This document shows positions 32,964 to 42,481 of a stretch of 64,000 nucleotides of DNA, in pieces. The notes under the pieces were generated by a model. The model was not told the DNA's origin. It ran no database searches and was given only the letters and a program-made list of their open reading frames with translations. Made by a program: the position numbers and the translations under genes. Position 1 is the stretch's first letter. Each line of letters opens with the position of its first letter. The DNA comes from Amycolatopsis antarctica (GTDB taxonomy: Bacteria; Actinomycetota; Actinomycetes; Mycobacteriales; Pseudonocardiaceae): assembly GCF_002262875.1 (NCBI RefSeq), contig NZ_NKYE01000010.1, positions 1 through 64,000 on the forward strand, read 5' to 3'.

Positions 32964-34190
32964 TCAGAAGGGTGGCGCGGGGTGGAGGGGCTCGGGTCGG
33001 CGGTGGTGGTGCTGGCCGGTGGGGGTCCTGATGTGCAGGGCGCCAGCGTCGTCGGTGGCGAAGTGCCAGCCGGGGAGGTCTTTGAGGCGGTGGTGTCGCC
33101 GGCAGAGCCCGGTCAGGTTGTCGGCGCTGGTACTGCCCCCTCGTGCCCAGTCGTCTGTGTGGTCGATATCGGATACGTGGGACGGCCGGTGGCAGCCGGG
33201 CATCCGGCATTCCCGGTCCCGCACCTTCACCCACTCGGCCAGTGCGGCGGGCGGCCGGTAGCGGGTACGTCCGAGGTCGCGCACCGTCCCGGTGACCACC
33301 TTGCGCAGCACCGAACCCGAGTTGGTGGCGAGGTGGCGGGCCAGCCAGGCCGGTACCGGCCCATGACCAGGCAGCTCGGCGGGATGGTCGTCGACCCCGG
33401 CCAGGGTGGTCGCGGCGACGTGCACGAACACTTCGGTACGTGTCTCGGCGGTGCGGTGGCCGAGGCAGAGTTCGGCGAACACATCGGCACGTAGCTGTTC
33501 CAGGGTGCGGGTTTCGCCACCACCACGCAGGGTCTTCGCGATCCGGTCCACGCGTGCGTAGACCGCCGTGGCGGTGTCGGCAGGCAGATCGGCGATCAGG
33601 GTGCTCATGGCGTCGTCCTGGTGCACCAACTGCACGCTGCGTTCCAGACGCCGTTTCCGCGCCCGCTCAGCATGCCCGTCCGGATCGACGGCCACGACTT
33701 GCCGCACGGCGGCGCGGCGAATGCTGGACGGATTCCGCCCGTCGAGCCGACCCACCATCGCCGCGTCCACGGCAGTGGCGTGCTCGTCCGATAGCGGGTT
33801 GGTGGCATCGACGATCTTGGATGCCTTGTAGCTGTCGACGACGCCGGTGTCCAGAGCGGCCAACGTTTCCGGTAGTCGAGAAGTCAACGCCTGGGCGTGC
33901 GCCACCATCCGCTGTGCACGGTGCTCGGTGGTGGCCAGGGTCAACGCGACCTCCGCCGCCACACCGCGAGCATCCTCCGACAACGCGGCGAACCGAGCCA
34001 CCGCCCGCACCTGCACAGCCTCGGCACGCGATCGGGCGACCTCGGCATCGCGCATCACCCGAAGAAGCCCACGCAGCGACGACGGCAACCCAACACCAGT
34101 CAGACCCCCGTGATCAACCCGCACCGTTTCCCGCGAATCCATATCAAGAATCGCAGCCAACCGAACCTCAACAGATCCCCCATCGATCAT
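32964..34190 (-). CDS. DUF222 and HNH endonuclease-domain protein (13E12-repeat type)
   Basis: The 408-residue protein combines an N-terminal DUF222-type helical region (AVARFAALSEDARG, then LPETLAALDTGVVDSYKAS and DAAMVGRL) with a C-terminal HNH nuclease module. The latter reads CRMPGCHRPSHVSDIDHTDD, then GGSTSADNLTGLCRRHHRLK, with the paired Cys, the DIDH metal site, Asn and His all present. This is the REP13E12 family, which is multicopy in many actinobacteria and thought to be mobile-element derived. Its natural target is unknown. It is flanked on the right by AT-richer, gene-free DNA. Confidence 0.9.
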   Translation of the reverse strand: MIDGGSVEVRLAAILDMDSRETVRVDHGGLTGVGLPSSLRGLLRVMRDAEVARSRAEAVQVRAVARFAALSEDARGVAAEVALTLATTEHRAQRMVAHAQALTSRLPETLAALDTGVVDSYKASKIVDATNPLSDEHATAVDAAMVGRLDGRNPSSIRRAAVRQVVAVDPDGHAERARKRRLERSVQLVHQDDAMSTLIADLPADTATAVYARVDRIAKTLRGGGETRTLEQLRADVFAELCLGHRTAETRTEVFVHVAATTLAGVDDHPAELPGHGPVPAWLARHLATNSGSVLRKVVTGTVRDLGRTRYRPPAALAEWVKVRDRECRMPGCHRPSHVSDIDHTDDWARGGSTSADNLTGLCRRHHRLKDLPGWHFATDDAGALHIRTPTGQHHHRRPEPLHPAPPF

Positions 34191-34857
34191 GAACCCATTC
34201 TACCGACACCCACGAACAATTCCCATCACACCATCGAGCACCCCTAACAACGAACGGTCCATTCATACGTAGACCCGTCGACCGAAACGAGGAGAACCAG
34301 AGAAACGCTTCCGGTATTGACGTCGTATCCACGAGGAGTCGACAGATCGAGCCACTACGCGCGCGACGCAATATCAACACGTCGACGAATCCCCCAGCGC
34401 CAGGCCTTCGCCGACCTCACAACACCCGAACGCGACCAGCGCCGCTGTGCAGTCAGAAACCCGGACGGCCAATGCCGCCCAAGCCACCCACGCCACCAAT
34501 GCACTCACCGAAGGACAACCGAACGCAACAGCAGGGGAAAAAGCCCGAACGCGACGCACTAAACAAACGCGACAACCAACCCGCACCGAGAAAAAACGAC
34601 ACCGAGAAACCCGTCCCGTGGGGAACTGTCGCTAGCGACCAACAACGGCAAACGCCCCGAGGAGCGACAGTTTCACACGGCCCACCGAAGGCGTGCCGTA
34701 AACCCGAGAAACCCACCCCGATACGCCCCCCCCCCGCACCGTACGCGACAGCCCGACAAGGCAAACCGATCCGAGCCCGCCAGCCCCGGCCACACGAGTC
34801 AGACCGACCAGGCCGACCTGACTCGGCCGAGCCAACCCTCCACAAAGGCCAGACCGA
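34191..34857. other. Gene-free, A/C-skewed, AT-richer region
   Basis: This stretch has no credible gene on either strand. The plus strand is conspicuously rich in A and C and poor in T and G, and the GC content is lower than in the surroundings. It contains a run of ten C at 34726-34735 and an inverted repeat AACTGTCGCT (34624-34633)/AGCGACAGTT (34663-34672) that includes the palindrome GTCGCTAGCGAC. It separates the HNH gene from parC and may be leftover DNA of a mobile insertion. Confidence 0.55.
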
Positions 34858-37344
34858 TCAGTCGCGTTCGATCACGTGGCCGATCACGTCCGGACCGGGA
34901 TGCGCGGAACCGGAGCCGTCGCGCCGCAGCACGATCTCCGGCAGTTCCACCGGTTCCCCGGTCCGCGTCGCGCCCGCCGGACGCGGTCCGATCCAGGCGA
35001 CGGACAGCGCGTTCTCCCCCTTGAGGAAACGCTGTGCCCGGACCCCTCCGGTGTTGCGTCCCTTCGCCGGGTACTCCGCGAAGGGGGTCACCTTCACGCT
35101 CTCCCCGGAGCAGGTCACCACCATCGGCTCGCCGTGCTCTGTGTCGTCGGTGCGGACGGCGCCGAAGAACACCACGTGCCCGCCGGCTCCGACGTTCATC
35201 CCCGCCATTCCACCGCTGCGCAGTCCCTGCGGACGGACGAGCGAGGCGGCGTATCGCAGCAGGGTCGCTTCCGTGGAGACGAAGGCCAGGGTCTCGGCCC
35301 CGTCGGTGAGCCAGGTCGCGCCGACCACCTCGTCACCGTCCTTGAGCGAGATGACCTCGAACTCGTCGGCGCGCACCGGCCAGTCCGGGGCGCAGACCTT
35401 GACCACCCCGCGACGGGTACCCAGCGCAAGACCGGGTGAGCCCGCGGCCTTGTCGCCGAGCGGGGCGATCCCGACCACCCGCTCCCCCTTCGCGAGCGGC
35501 ACGAGTTCCCGTGCCGCCATGCCGCCACGCAGGGAGACGGTGCCCGCCTGCTCCGGCAATACCGGTAGCGGCAGCACATCGGTCTTGAACGCCCGTCCGG
35601 CACTGGTCACCAGCAGGACCTGCCCGCGCGCGGTCGAGTGCACCACGGCCGACACGGCGTCGTGCTTGACCCGGCCGTTGCGCCGCCGTACCTCGGATGC
35701 CTCCTCCGACTCGGCGGCGGTGCGGGCGACCAGCCCGGTCGCGGAGAGGATCACCTGGCAGGGGTCGTCGGCGATCTCCAGCGGACCGGACGGTTTCGAG
35801 GCCGCCAGCACCTCTTTGAGGTCACCGTCGACGAGCGCGGTACGGCGTTCCGTGGGGAAGTCCTTGACGATCTTGGCGAGTTCGGCGGACACCAGCTTCT
35901 TCAGCACGGACTCGTCGTCGAGGATCTTCGACAGTTCCGCGATCTCCTCGCGCAGCCGGTCCTGCTCGGCTTCCAGTTCGATCTTGTCGAACTTGGTGAG
36001 GCGGCGCAGCGGCGTGTCCAGGATGTAGGTGGCCTGGATCTCCGAGAGCGCGAACTGCTTCATCAGGCCGTCCTTCGCGGCCTGGGCGTTGTCGCTGCCG
36101 CGGATCAGCTTGATCACCTTGTCGATGTCCAGCAGCGCCTTGAGCAGGCCCTCGACCAAGTGCAGGCGTTCCTCGCGCTTGCGCCTGCGGTAGCGGGTCC
36201 GGCGGGTGACCACCTCGTAGCGGTGGGCGAGGAAGACGTCCAGCAGCGCCTTGAGTCCGAGCGTCTGCGGCTGGCCGTCGACCAGGACGAGGTTGTTGAT
36301 GCCGAAGGACTGCTCCAGCGGTGTCAGCCGGTACAGGTCGGCGAGCAGTGCCTGCGGGTTCACCCCGACCTTGCACTCGATGACCAGGCGGGTGCCGTTC
36401 TCCCGGTCGGTGAGGTCCTTGACGTCGGCGATCCCGGTGAGGCGCTTGGACTTGTTCACCTCGTCGGTGATCTTCTCGATGATCTTCTCCGGACCGACAC
36501 CGTAGGGCAGCTCGGTGACGGTGATCGCCTGCCGCCCCCGGCTTCCCTCCAGTGGACCGGTCTCCACCTTCGCCCGCATCCGCACGACTCCGCGACCGGT
36601 CTCGTACGCCCGGCGCACCTCGTCCAGGCCGAGCAGTATGCCGCCGGTGGGCAGGTCCGGGCCGGGCACGAACTCCATCAACTTGTCCAGCGAGGCGTTC
36701 GGATGATTGATGAGCCACCGCGCCGCACCGACGACCTCGCTGAGGTTGTGCGGGATCATGTTGGTGGCCATGCCGACCGCGATGCCGGACGTCCCGTTGA
36801 CGAGCAGGTTCGGGAACGCGGCGGGCAGCACTGTCGGCTCCTGCTCGGAACCGTCGTAGTTGGGCCGAAAGTCGACGGTCTCCTCACCGAGTTCGCCGAC
36901 GAGTTGCATCGCCTCCGGCGACATCCGCGCCTCGGTGTACCGGGAGGCGGCCGGGCCGTCGTCGGGCGAGCCGAAGTTGCCGTGCCCGTCCACCAGCGGC
37001 ACGTTCATCGAGAAGTCCTGCGCCAGGCGGACCATCGCGTCGTAGATCGCGGAGTCGCCGTGCGGGTGGTACTTGCCCATCACGTCGCCGACGACCCGGG
37101 AGGACTTCACATAGGCGTGGGTGGGCCGGTAGCCCTGCTCGTTCATCGAGTACAGGATCCGGCGGTGCACCGGCTTGAGCCCGTCCCGGGCGTCGGGCAG
37201 CGCGCGGGAGTGGATGACCGAGTAGGCGTACTCGAGATACGAGTCCTCGATCTCGGTCTTCACGGGATTGTCGAAGACGTGCGCCCCAGCCTGGTCGAAG
37301 GCGGACGGGTCGACCTTGGTCTGCGTGCCTTTTCGGCGTGCCAT
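34858..37344 (-). CDS. parC: Type II topoisomerase subunit A (topoisomerase IV ParC-like)
   Basis: The 828-residue protein has the GyrA/ParC breakage-reunion domain: [20 protein letters not shown], the quinolone-resistance region [20 protein letters not shown], and the catalytic Tyr in [11 protein letters not shown] coiled-coil region with [16 protein letters not shown] follows. The C-terminal beta-pinwheel lacks an obvious GyrA-box and has degenerate blades ([18 protein letters not shown]). The last point favours a second, ParC/ParX-type enzyme that decatenates chromosomes. The ATG at 37344 has GAGGAG 10 nt upstream; a TTG at 37353 lies too close to it. It is 46 bp downstream of parE on the same strand. 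Confidence 0.88.
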   Translation of the reverse strand: MARRKGTQTKVDPSAFDQAGAHVFDNPVKTEIEDSYLEYAYSVIHSRALPDARDGLKPVHRRILYSMNEQGYRPTHAYVKSSRVVGDVMGKYHPHGDSAIYDAMVRLAQDFSMNVPLVDGHGNFGSPDDGPAASRYTEARMSPEAMQLVGELGEETVDFRPNYDGSEQEPTVLPAAFPNLLVNGTSGIAVGMATNMIPHNLSEVVGAARWLINHPNASLDKLMEFVPGPDLPTGGILLGLDEVRRAYETGRGVVRMRAKVETGPLEGSRGRQAITVTELPYGVGPEKIIEKITDEVNKSKRLTGIADVKDLTDRENGTRLVIECKVGVNPQALLADLYRLTPLEQSFGINNLVLVDGQPQTLGLKALLDVFLAHRYEVVTRRTRYRRRKREERLHLVEGLLKALLDIDKVIKLIRGSDNAQAAKDGLMKQFALSEIQATYILDTPLRRLTKFDKIELEAEQDRLREEIAELSKILDDESVLKKLVSAELAKIVKDFPTERRTALVDGDLKEVLAASKPSGPLEIADDPCQVILSATGLVARTAAESEEASEVRRRNGRVKHDAVSAVVHSTARGQVLLVTSAGRAFKTDVLPLPVLPEQAGTVSLRGGMAARELVPLAKGERVVGIAPLGDKAAGSPGLALGTRRGVVKVCAPDWPVRADEFEVISLKDGDEVVGATWLTDGAETLAFVSTEATLLRYAASLVRPQGLRSGGMAGMNVGAGGHVVFFGAVRTDDTEHGEPMVVTCSGESVKVTPFAEYPAKGRNTGGVRAQRFLKGENALSVAWIGPRPAGATRTGEPVELPEIVLRRDGSGSAHPGPDVIGHVIERD

Positions 37345-37390
37345 TGCGAGCAATCTCCTCGGGTGTAACGGAAATCGACGGTGGTGCGGC

Positions 37391-39445
37391 CTAGATGTCG
37401 ATGGCGGCGCGATCCACGCGCTCGGACGAGGACACCAGCCAGCGGCGGCGCGGCTCGACCTTCTCCCCCATCAGGAGTTCGAGCGCCCCTTCGGCGGCCT
37501 CGGCGTCGTCCAGGGTGATCCGGCGGACCGAACGGCTGGCCGGGTTCATCGTGGTGTCCCACAGTTCCTCGGCGTTCATCTCGCCGAGCCCCTTGAAGCG
37601 GGAGACCGGTGCCACGCTCTTGCCCGCCTTCTCGAACTCGGCGACCGTGTTCTCCATTTCCCGCTGGTTAAAGGTGAACCTGGTCTCCGGGTTGCGCCCC
37701 TTGGTGGTGACCTTGTGCAGGGGCGGCATGGCCGCGTACAGCCTGCCGTGCTCGATGACGGGCCGCATGTACTTGGCGAACAGGGTGATCAGCAGTGTCC
37801 GGATGTGCGAGCCGTCGACGTCCGCGTCCGCCATCAGGATCACCCTGCCGTAGCGCATGGTGCTCATGTCGAAGGTGCGTCCGGTGCCCGCGCCGAGCAC
37901 CTGCACGATGGAGGCGATCTCGGCGTTCTTCAGCGTGTCGCCGAGACTGGCCTTCTGCACGTTCAGGATCTTGCCGCGCAGGGGCAGCAGCGCCTGATAC
38001 TCGGAGACTCTGGCCATTCGCGCGGAACCGAGCGCGCTGTCCCCCTCGACGAGGAACAGTTCGCTACGGGCCACTCCGGTGGCCCGGCAGTCGACGAGTT
38101 TCGGTGGCATGGCGGCACCTTCGAGTGCCGTCTTGCGCCGGGCGGCGTCCTTCTGCTGCTTCTGCGCGATCCGGACACGCCCGGCGTCGACGATCTTCTG
38201 CAGCACCGTTTTCGCTTCGGACTTGGTCCTGCGGTCCTCGGTCCAGGCCTTGAGCTGACGTTCGACGATCCCGCCGATCACCTTGGTGATGCCGGCCGTG
38301 GAGAGTTCGTCCTTGGTCTGCGAGGTGAACTGCGGCTCCGGGATGCGGACGTGGATGACGGCGGTCATCCCCTCCAGCACGTCGTCCAGGGTGGGCGGGT
38401 CCTCCTTGGGCTTGAGCAGGCCCCGCGACTTGGAAATGGCTTCCTGTAAGGCTTTCAGCGCGGCCCGGTCGAAACCCTTGCGGTGTGTTCCGCCGTGCAC
38501 GTTGCGAATCGTGTTGGTGAAGGACTCGACGGTGCGCTCGTACCCGGTGCCCCAGCGCATCGAGATCTCCACCTCGGCGCGACGCTCCACATTGGACTTC
38601 ATCACGCCGTTCTCGTCGGCGGCGTTCTCCTTGTACGTGCCGTCACCGGTGATGGAGATGATGCCGGAGACCGCTTTCTCACTGGACGGGGCGAGGAAGT
38701 CGACCATGTCGGCCAGCCCGTTCGGGTAGTGGAATGTCTCCTCCTCGATCGCTCCCTCGGTCGCCGTCCGGAGCACGTAGGTCACGCCGGGCACCAGGAA
38801 CGCGGTGTGCCGCAACTTCGCCCGCACGGCTTCGACGTCGAGCGCCGCGCCGGACTCGAAGTAGCGACTGTCGTACCAGTAACGGATCGAGGTGCCGGTC
38901 GACTCGCCGCGCTTCATCTTCCTGGCGACGGTCAGCCCGGAGGCTGGGGTGAACCGCGCCTTGGGACCCGGGCCGTCGAAGGTGCCGGGGACGCCGTGGG
39001 CGAACGACATCTCGTGCACGGCGCGATCCCGCTTCACCGTGACGTCGAAACGGTGCGAGAGCGCGTTCACCGCCGAGGCGCCGACCCCGTGCAGGCCACC
39101 GGAGGTCTTGTAGCCGGACCCGCCGAACTTGCCGCCGGCGTGCAGCCTGGTGAGCACCAGTTCGACGCCGGAGATCCCGGACTTCGCGTGCAGTCCGGTG
39201 GGGATGCCACGGCCGTCGTCGTCCACCTGCACGCTGCTGTCGGCGTGCAGGGTCACCACGACCCGGGTGGCGTGACCTGCGACACCCTCGTCCGTCGAGT
39301 TGTCCACGACCTCGGTGAACAGGTGGTTGATACCCCGGCTGTCGGTGGAACCGATGTACATCCCGGGTCGTTTGCGGACCGCTTCCAGACCCTCCAGGTG
39401 CGTGAGGTCGTCCGCCCCGTACAGGGGTTCAGCAGAAGCAGGCAC
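37391..39445 (-). CDS. parE: Type II topoisomerase subunit B (topoisomerase IV ParE-like)
   Basis: The 684-residue protein starts with the GHKL ATPase: [47 protein letters not shown] and [15 protein letters not shown]. The transducer region and the TOPRIM domain follow, the latter with [32 protein letters not shown] and [19 protein letters not shown] giving the acidic metal ligands. The end carries [17 protein letters not shown]. It forms the ATP-driven half of the enzyme with parC. The GTG at 39445 has GGGAGAG 8 nt upstream. It is the first gene of the two-gene unit. Confidence 0.9.
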   Translation of the reverse strand: MPASAEPLYGADDLTHLEGLEAVRKRPGMYIGSTDSRGINHLFTEVVDNSTDEGVAGHATRVVVTLHADSSVQVDDDGRGIPTGLHAKSGISGVELVLTRLHAGGKFGGSGYKTSGGLHGVGASAVNALSHRFDVTVKRDRAVHEMSFAHGVPGTFDGPGPKARFTPASGLTVARKMKRGESTGTSIRYWYDSRYFESGAALDVEAVRAKLRHTAFLVPGVTYVLRTATEGAIEEETFHYPNGLADMVDFLAPSSEKAVSGIISITGDGTYKENAADENGVMKSNVERRAEVEISMRWGTGYERTVESFTNTIRNVHGGTHRKGFDRAALKALQEAISKSRGLLKPKEDPPTLDDVLEGMTAVIHVRIPEPQFTSQTKDELSTAGITKVIGGIVERQLKAWTEDRRTKSEAKTVLQKIVDAGRVRIAQKQQKDAARRKTALEGAAMPPKLVDCRATGVARSELFLVEGDSALGSARMARVSEYQALLPLRGKILNVQKASLGDTLKNAEIASIVQVLGAGTGRTFDMSTMRYGRVILMADADVDGSHIRTLLITLFAKYMRPVIEHGRLYAAMPPLHKVTTKGRNPETRFTFNQREMENTVAEFEKAGKSVAPVSRFKGLGEMNAEELWDTTMNPASRSVRRITLDDAEAAEGALELLMGEKVEPRRRWLVSSSERVDRAAIDI

Positions 39446-39652
39446 AGGGTCGCTCTCCCAGATAGTGACGTGCGGACAGGCGCCGGGCGCGTGCCCGGTG
39501 CGTCGCCGAGGCGGCGACCTACCGTACTGGAACCGTATAACCCGCCCACGACACATCGTGCGCCGTATGACGGTCCGGGGCAGGCTACGCCGCACCCTGA
39601 GTCCGAAGGAACACGAAGAGTCAGCAACCTGCGCCGAATCCGCGCACGAGAA

Positions 39653-39682
39653 AGGGGAGGGTTCCGTACGGAACCCTCCCCT
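39653..39682 (-). terminator. Perfect palindrome terminator downstream of the SGNH hydrolase
   Basis: A 30-bp perfect palindrome has arms AGGGGAGGGTTCCGT/ACGGAACCCTCCCCT. It lies 22 bp after the hydrolase stop codon and preceded on the plus strand by an A-rich stretch (GAGAAA), which gives U residues in the minus-strand transcript. Confidence 0.8.
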
Positions 39683-39704
39683 GCTCGGGCAGGCGGTGCG
39701 GCCG

Positions 39705-40511
39705 TCAGCCGGCGATGGCGTTCAGCGCCGCGAGGTAACCGTCCCGGTGACCGGTCGTGTTCGGGTGGTACGACTCGTCGAGCTTGTCCCACTCCAGGCT
39801 GGTGACCCACTCGCTGCCGGAGCAGATGCCGTGGCCGTCGAAGACCGTGCGCGCGTCGAGGAAGGTGACGCCCGCCGCCGACGACTGGGCGGCGGTGACC
39901 TCGGCGAGCACGTCGGCGGCCGAGTTCAGCGCGGCGCGCTCGGTGTCGCTGAGCCCGAGGATGCCGCAGTCGCCGCCGACCTTGTACAACCGCGGGTAAC
40001 CGATGGAGACCACCTTCGCCGAGGGCGCGGCGGCCTTGACCGCGGAGTACGTCGAGGCGAGCTTCCCGGCGACGGTGCCCTGGGCCAGCGCCTTCGCCTC
40101 CTCGGCGCGGGCCACGCAGGCGGCGTCGTCGAGGCTGAGGATGCAGTCCTTGAGGACGTCGACGAAGCCGGCGTCGTTGCCGCCGACCTGAACGGTCACC
40201 AGCGTGGTGTCCGCGGTGATCTGCGGGACCTGGGAGTTGATGATGTCGTCGGTGATCGCGCCGGAGCACGAGGCCTCGACGAAGGTCGTCGACGGGTGCG
40301 CCTCGGCCCACAGACGCGGGTACGCGAGCGGACCGCGGCGGCAGTCGTCGTTCGGGTCGTCGTAGGTCCGGGTGCCGACCGCCACGGTGTAGGAGTCACC
40401 GAGCGCGACGTACTTGCCTTCGGCCGCGGTCGCGCCGGGAGCAGCGACGGCGCCGCTCGCGACGACGGCGAGCATGAGGAGGACGGGAGCGAGAACGCGT
40501 TTCACGCGCAT
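39705..40511 (-). CDS. Secreted SGNH/GDSL-family hydrolase (lipase/esterase)
   Basis: The 268-residue precursor has a classic signal peptide: MRVKRVLAPVLLMLAVVASG with cleavage likely after ATAA, near residue 30. The mature enzyme has block I YVALGDSYTVAVG with the catalytic Ser, block III VQVGGNDAGF with Gly/Asn, and block V LDESYHPNTTGH with the catalytic Asp-x-x-His. Cys pairs (DDCRRG, ASCSGAI, GDCGILG, HGICSG) suggest disulphides as in Streptomyces secreted lipases. It hydrolyses ester bonds outside the cell. The ATG has GGAGAAC upstream. It is transcribed alone, with a strong terminator. Confidence 0.92.
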   Translation of the reverse strand: MRVKRVLAPVLLMLAVVASGAVAAPGATAAEGKYVALGDSYTVAVGTRTYDDPNDDCRRGPLAYPRLWAEAHPSTTFVEASCSGAITDDIINSQVPQITADTTLVTVQVGGNDAGFVDVLKDCILSLDDAACVARAEEAKALAQGTVAGKLASTYSAVKAAAPSAKVVSIGYPRLYKVGGDCGILGLSDTERAALNSAADVLAEVTAAQSSAAGVTFLDARTVFDGHGICSGSEWVTSLEWDKLDESYHPNTTGHRDGYLAALNAIAG

Positions 40512-41020
40512 GTTGGTTCTCCGCGGGGGGACGCAGGGGAGGATGAACGCACTTAGGAATAGCAATCTCCGCCCGCGACCGGAAGTACGGGCGCGAAAAA
40601 TTCCCGAAACTGCGGCCATCTGGGTTAATCACAATCGCGGGTCGGCGCGTCCACCGGAGTACCGCGGCATTCCCGGAGTCGGCGGCTGCGCGGCGATGGG
40701 CCCGGGTGCCGTCGGGGCGGTGCCGTGATTCCCGAACGCCGGGAAACCGTGGGGGGCGTCGCGGATGAACATTCCGCCGGAATTGATCGACGGACGGGAA
40801 AACGAACCCTCCGGAATCGTTGACCGTATCGCGTACGGATCGATCATGTCCGGACACGCGGGAGCGCCGACGTATGCGTCTTGAACGCGCGACACGGCGT
40901 GCCGGAGCGCGCGACACGGGGTGCCCGGGCGCGCGACACGGCGTGCCGGAGCGCACGCACGGGGTGCCCGGGCGCGCGACACGGGTGGGGTGACGGGACG
41001 GTCCTTTGTGGACGGTTCGG
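40512..41020. other. Intergenic region upstream of the SGNH hydrolase
   Basis: No gene is visible in these 509 bp. They hold the hydrolase promoter (an AT-richer patch at about 40545-40600 on the minus strand) and the third 22-bp repeat array at 40885-40984. This is also the apparent left border zone of the enediyne cluster. Confidence 0.5.
40885..40984 (-). repeat. 22-bp repeat array 3 (about five units, minus-strand orientation)
   Basis: GACACG recurs at 40891, 40913, 40935 and 40979, with a variant unit at 40957, again spaced exactly 22 bp. Read on the minus strand the units begin CGTGTCGCGCG and match the arrays at 17669 and 25468. The array starts 37 bp after the stop of the minus-strand small gene at 41021, so it again follows a stop on the coding strand. 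Confidence 0.9.
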
Positions 41021-41293
41021 TCAGGCGGCCGCTTCCCGGTCGACCCGTTCCCGGTGCATCTCCGCGACCAGGTCACTCCACCGGATACCCCGGCCGAGCC
41101 GGGGCGTGGGGCGCATCGGCAGTTCGGTCACCTCGGCGACCGGCGTACCGGCTCGCGCGTCGAGCCGGGACTCGGCACCAGGGGCGGTTTCCGGGACGGG
41201 GGTGGCGTCCGGGACGAGGCCGAGCCGCCTGCTCGCGGCCGGGCGCACGGAGTACGGGGAAGCGGGGTGCTGGGGGTCGGGGTCGTCCGTCAT
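41021..41293 (-). CDS. Small hypothetical protein
   Basis: The 90-residue protein starts TDDPDPQHPASPYSVRPAAS and ends RGIRWSDLVAEMHRERVDR then EAAA. The N-terminal two thirds are Pro/Ala-rich and probably disordered; the last 25 residues look helical and charged. I do not recognise a family. AGGACGG lies a few bases before the ATG. It could be the last gene of the PKS/thioesterase/flavin reductase unit, but a 14-bp tandem repeat separates it from the flavin reductase stop. Confidence 0.5.
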   Translation of the reverse strand: MTDDPDPQHPASPYSVRPAASRRLGLVPDATPVPETAPGAESRLDARAGTPVAEVTELPMRPTPRLGRGIRWSDLVAEMHRERVDREAAA

Positions 41294-41320
41294 GACCGTC
41301 CTGCCTGTTCGTATCCGTGG

Positions 41321-41410
41321 TGTACCGGGACCGCTGTACCGGGACCGCTGTACCGAAACCGCTGTACCGGAATCGCTGTGCCGGCGCGGGTATGCCGGGG
41401 CCGCTGTGCC
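41321..41410. repeat. 14-bp tandem repeat, about six and a half copies
   Basis: Units of TGTACCGGGACCGC or close variants start at 41321, 41335, 41349, 41363, 41377 and 41391, with a partial copy at 41405. Two copies are identical and the rest differ by a few bases. The array lies between the flavin reductase stop (41424) and the start of the small gene (41293). Confidence 0.9.
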
Positions 41411-41423
41411 TGAACCATCGCGC

Positions 41424-42002
41424 TCAGGCCGTCGCTTTCGTGGGGGCACCGACCTGGTGGTAACCGCCGCCGTAGAACAACAGCGCCTGCCGGCTGGTGC
41501 CTCGGCCGGAACCGAGTACCTCGCCGACGAAGATCGAGTGGTCCCCGCCCTCGTGAGTCTGCGCGAGGCGGCATTCCAGCCAGGCCAGCGAACCTGTCAG
41601 CAGGGGCGCGCCGGTGGACGGCCCCGGTGTCCAGTCGACCTCGTCGAACTGGGCGAGCCCGCGGGGCCTGCGCCAGTCGGCGAAGTAGCGGGCCTGTTCC
41701 CGTTGTCCCGCGCCGAGGATGGAGACGGCGAACGACTGTGCGGAGACGATCGCCTCGTGCATCCGGGCCGCCCTCGACACGCAGCACAGCACCATCGGCG
41801 GGTCCAGCGACACCGAGCTGAACGCGTTCGCCGTCATCCCGTGCCCGTTCTCCCCTCCCGCGGTGAGAACGGTGATGCCGGTGGCGAACTGCGACATCAC
41901 CTCCCGCAGCGTGGACTGCTCCGACAGCCGGGGGCGTCGCTGTACCGGTGCGGGCAGGCCACGGGGCCTCTGCCCGGACGACGGCTGGCCGACAGCGCGC
42001 AC
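41424..42002 (-). CDS. Flavin reductase, enediyne cluster E6-type
   Basis: The 192-residue protein is an HpaC-like NAD(P)H:flavin oxidoreductase: TLREVMSQFATGITVLTAGG, then GMTANAFSSVSLDPPMVLCC binding FMN/FAD, AGQREQARYFAD, and a C-terminal LFYGGGYHQV. These enzymes supply free reduced flavin to two-component monooxygenases and halogenases. In the C-1027 cluster SgcE6 plays this part for tyrosine-derived building-block enzymes. The GTG at 42002 lies 1 bp after the thioesterase stop with AAGGCGG upstream, so it is coupled to the thioesterase and PKS. Partner oxygenases are not in the window. Confidence 0.85.
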   Translation of the reverse strand: MRAVGQPSSGQRPRGLPAPVQRRPRLSEQSTLREVMSQFATGITVLTAGGENGHGMTANAFSSVSLDPPMVLCCVSRAARMHEAIVSAQSFAVSILGAGQREQARYFADWRRPRGLAQFDEVDWTPGPSTGAPLLTGSLAWLECRLAQTHEGGDHSIFVGEVLGSGRGTSRQALLFYGGGYHQVGAPTKATA

Positions 42003-42003
42003 G

Positions 42004-42480
42004 TCACACCGCCTTGGCCGAGGCGGCGACGGTGTCGGCGGCGAAACCCTTCGCGCCTTCGGCATAGGGGGCCAGCGCCGACCGGAGCTGTTCGGGCACC
42101 CGTGCGGGCACCGTGGCGGTGTTCGGCCCGCGCATGCACGCGATCCGCTGCCTGCCCCTGGCGACCAGGTTCTCCCGGCCGTCGGTCACCTGGACGTAGT
42201 CGAAGGTGAACTGGATCTGCGTCTGGGTCAGCTCCTCCAGCCGCATCCGGATGGACAGTTCGTCGAAGGCGGTGATCTCGGCGAAGAACTCGCAGTCGAC
42301 CTTCAGCGTGAACAGTTTCAGGTCCGCGCGCACCTCCTCCAGCACGGCCGGAGCCTTCTCCTTGAGGAACATCTCCCGGCAACGGCCCTGCCAGCGCAGG
42401 TAGTTGACGTAGTAGACGTTCCCGACGAGGTTGGTCTCCTCGAAGCCCACGGTGTGGCGGATCTCGTAGTAGCCCGACAT
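42004..42480 (-). CDS. Enediyne core thioesterase (E10/CalE7/SgcE10 type)
   Basis: The 158-residue hotdog-fold protein begins MSGYYEIRHTVGFEETNLVG and continues NVYYVNYLRWQGRCREMFL, a signature of thioesterases paired with enediyne PKSs. They release the polyene from the PKS carrier domain, giving the conjugated polyene seen in the warhead pathway. The ATG at 42480 has GAGGAC 5 nt upstream and lies 1 bp after the PKS stop codon. An upstream ATG at 42492 sits directly on its own ribosome site and is less likely. The tight PKS-thioesterase pair is the diagnostic part of enediyne cassettes. Confidence 0.93.
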   Translation of the reverse strand: MSGYYEIRHTVGFEETNLVGNVYYVNYLRWQGRCREMFLKEKAPAVLEEVRADLKLFTLKVDCEFFAEITAFDELSIRMRLEELTQTQIQFTFDYVQVTDGRENLVARGRQRIACMRGPNTATVPARVPEQLRSALAPYAEGAKGFAADTVAASAKAV

Positions 42481-42481
42481 G

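Noticed and set aside
34628..34639. GTCGCTAGCGAC palindrome considered as a LexA or other SOS box
   Set aside because: It does not match the actinobacterial LexA consensus (CGAAC-N4-GTTCG) and is not upstream of a repair gene.
40885..40984. Regular 22-bp repeats considered as a CRISPR array
   Set aside because: Repeats are directly adjacent and degenerate, with no unique spacers of 30-40 bp, and there are no cas genes.
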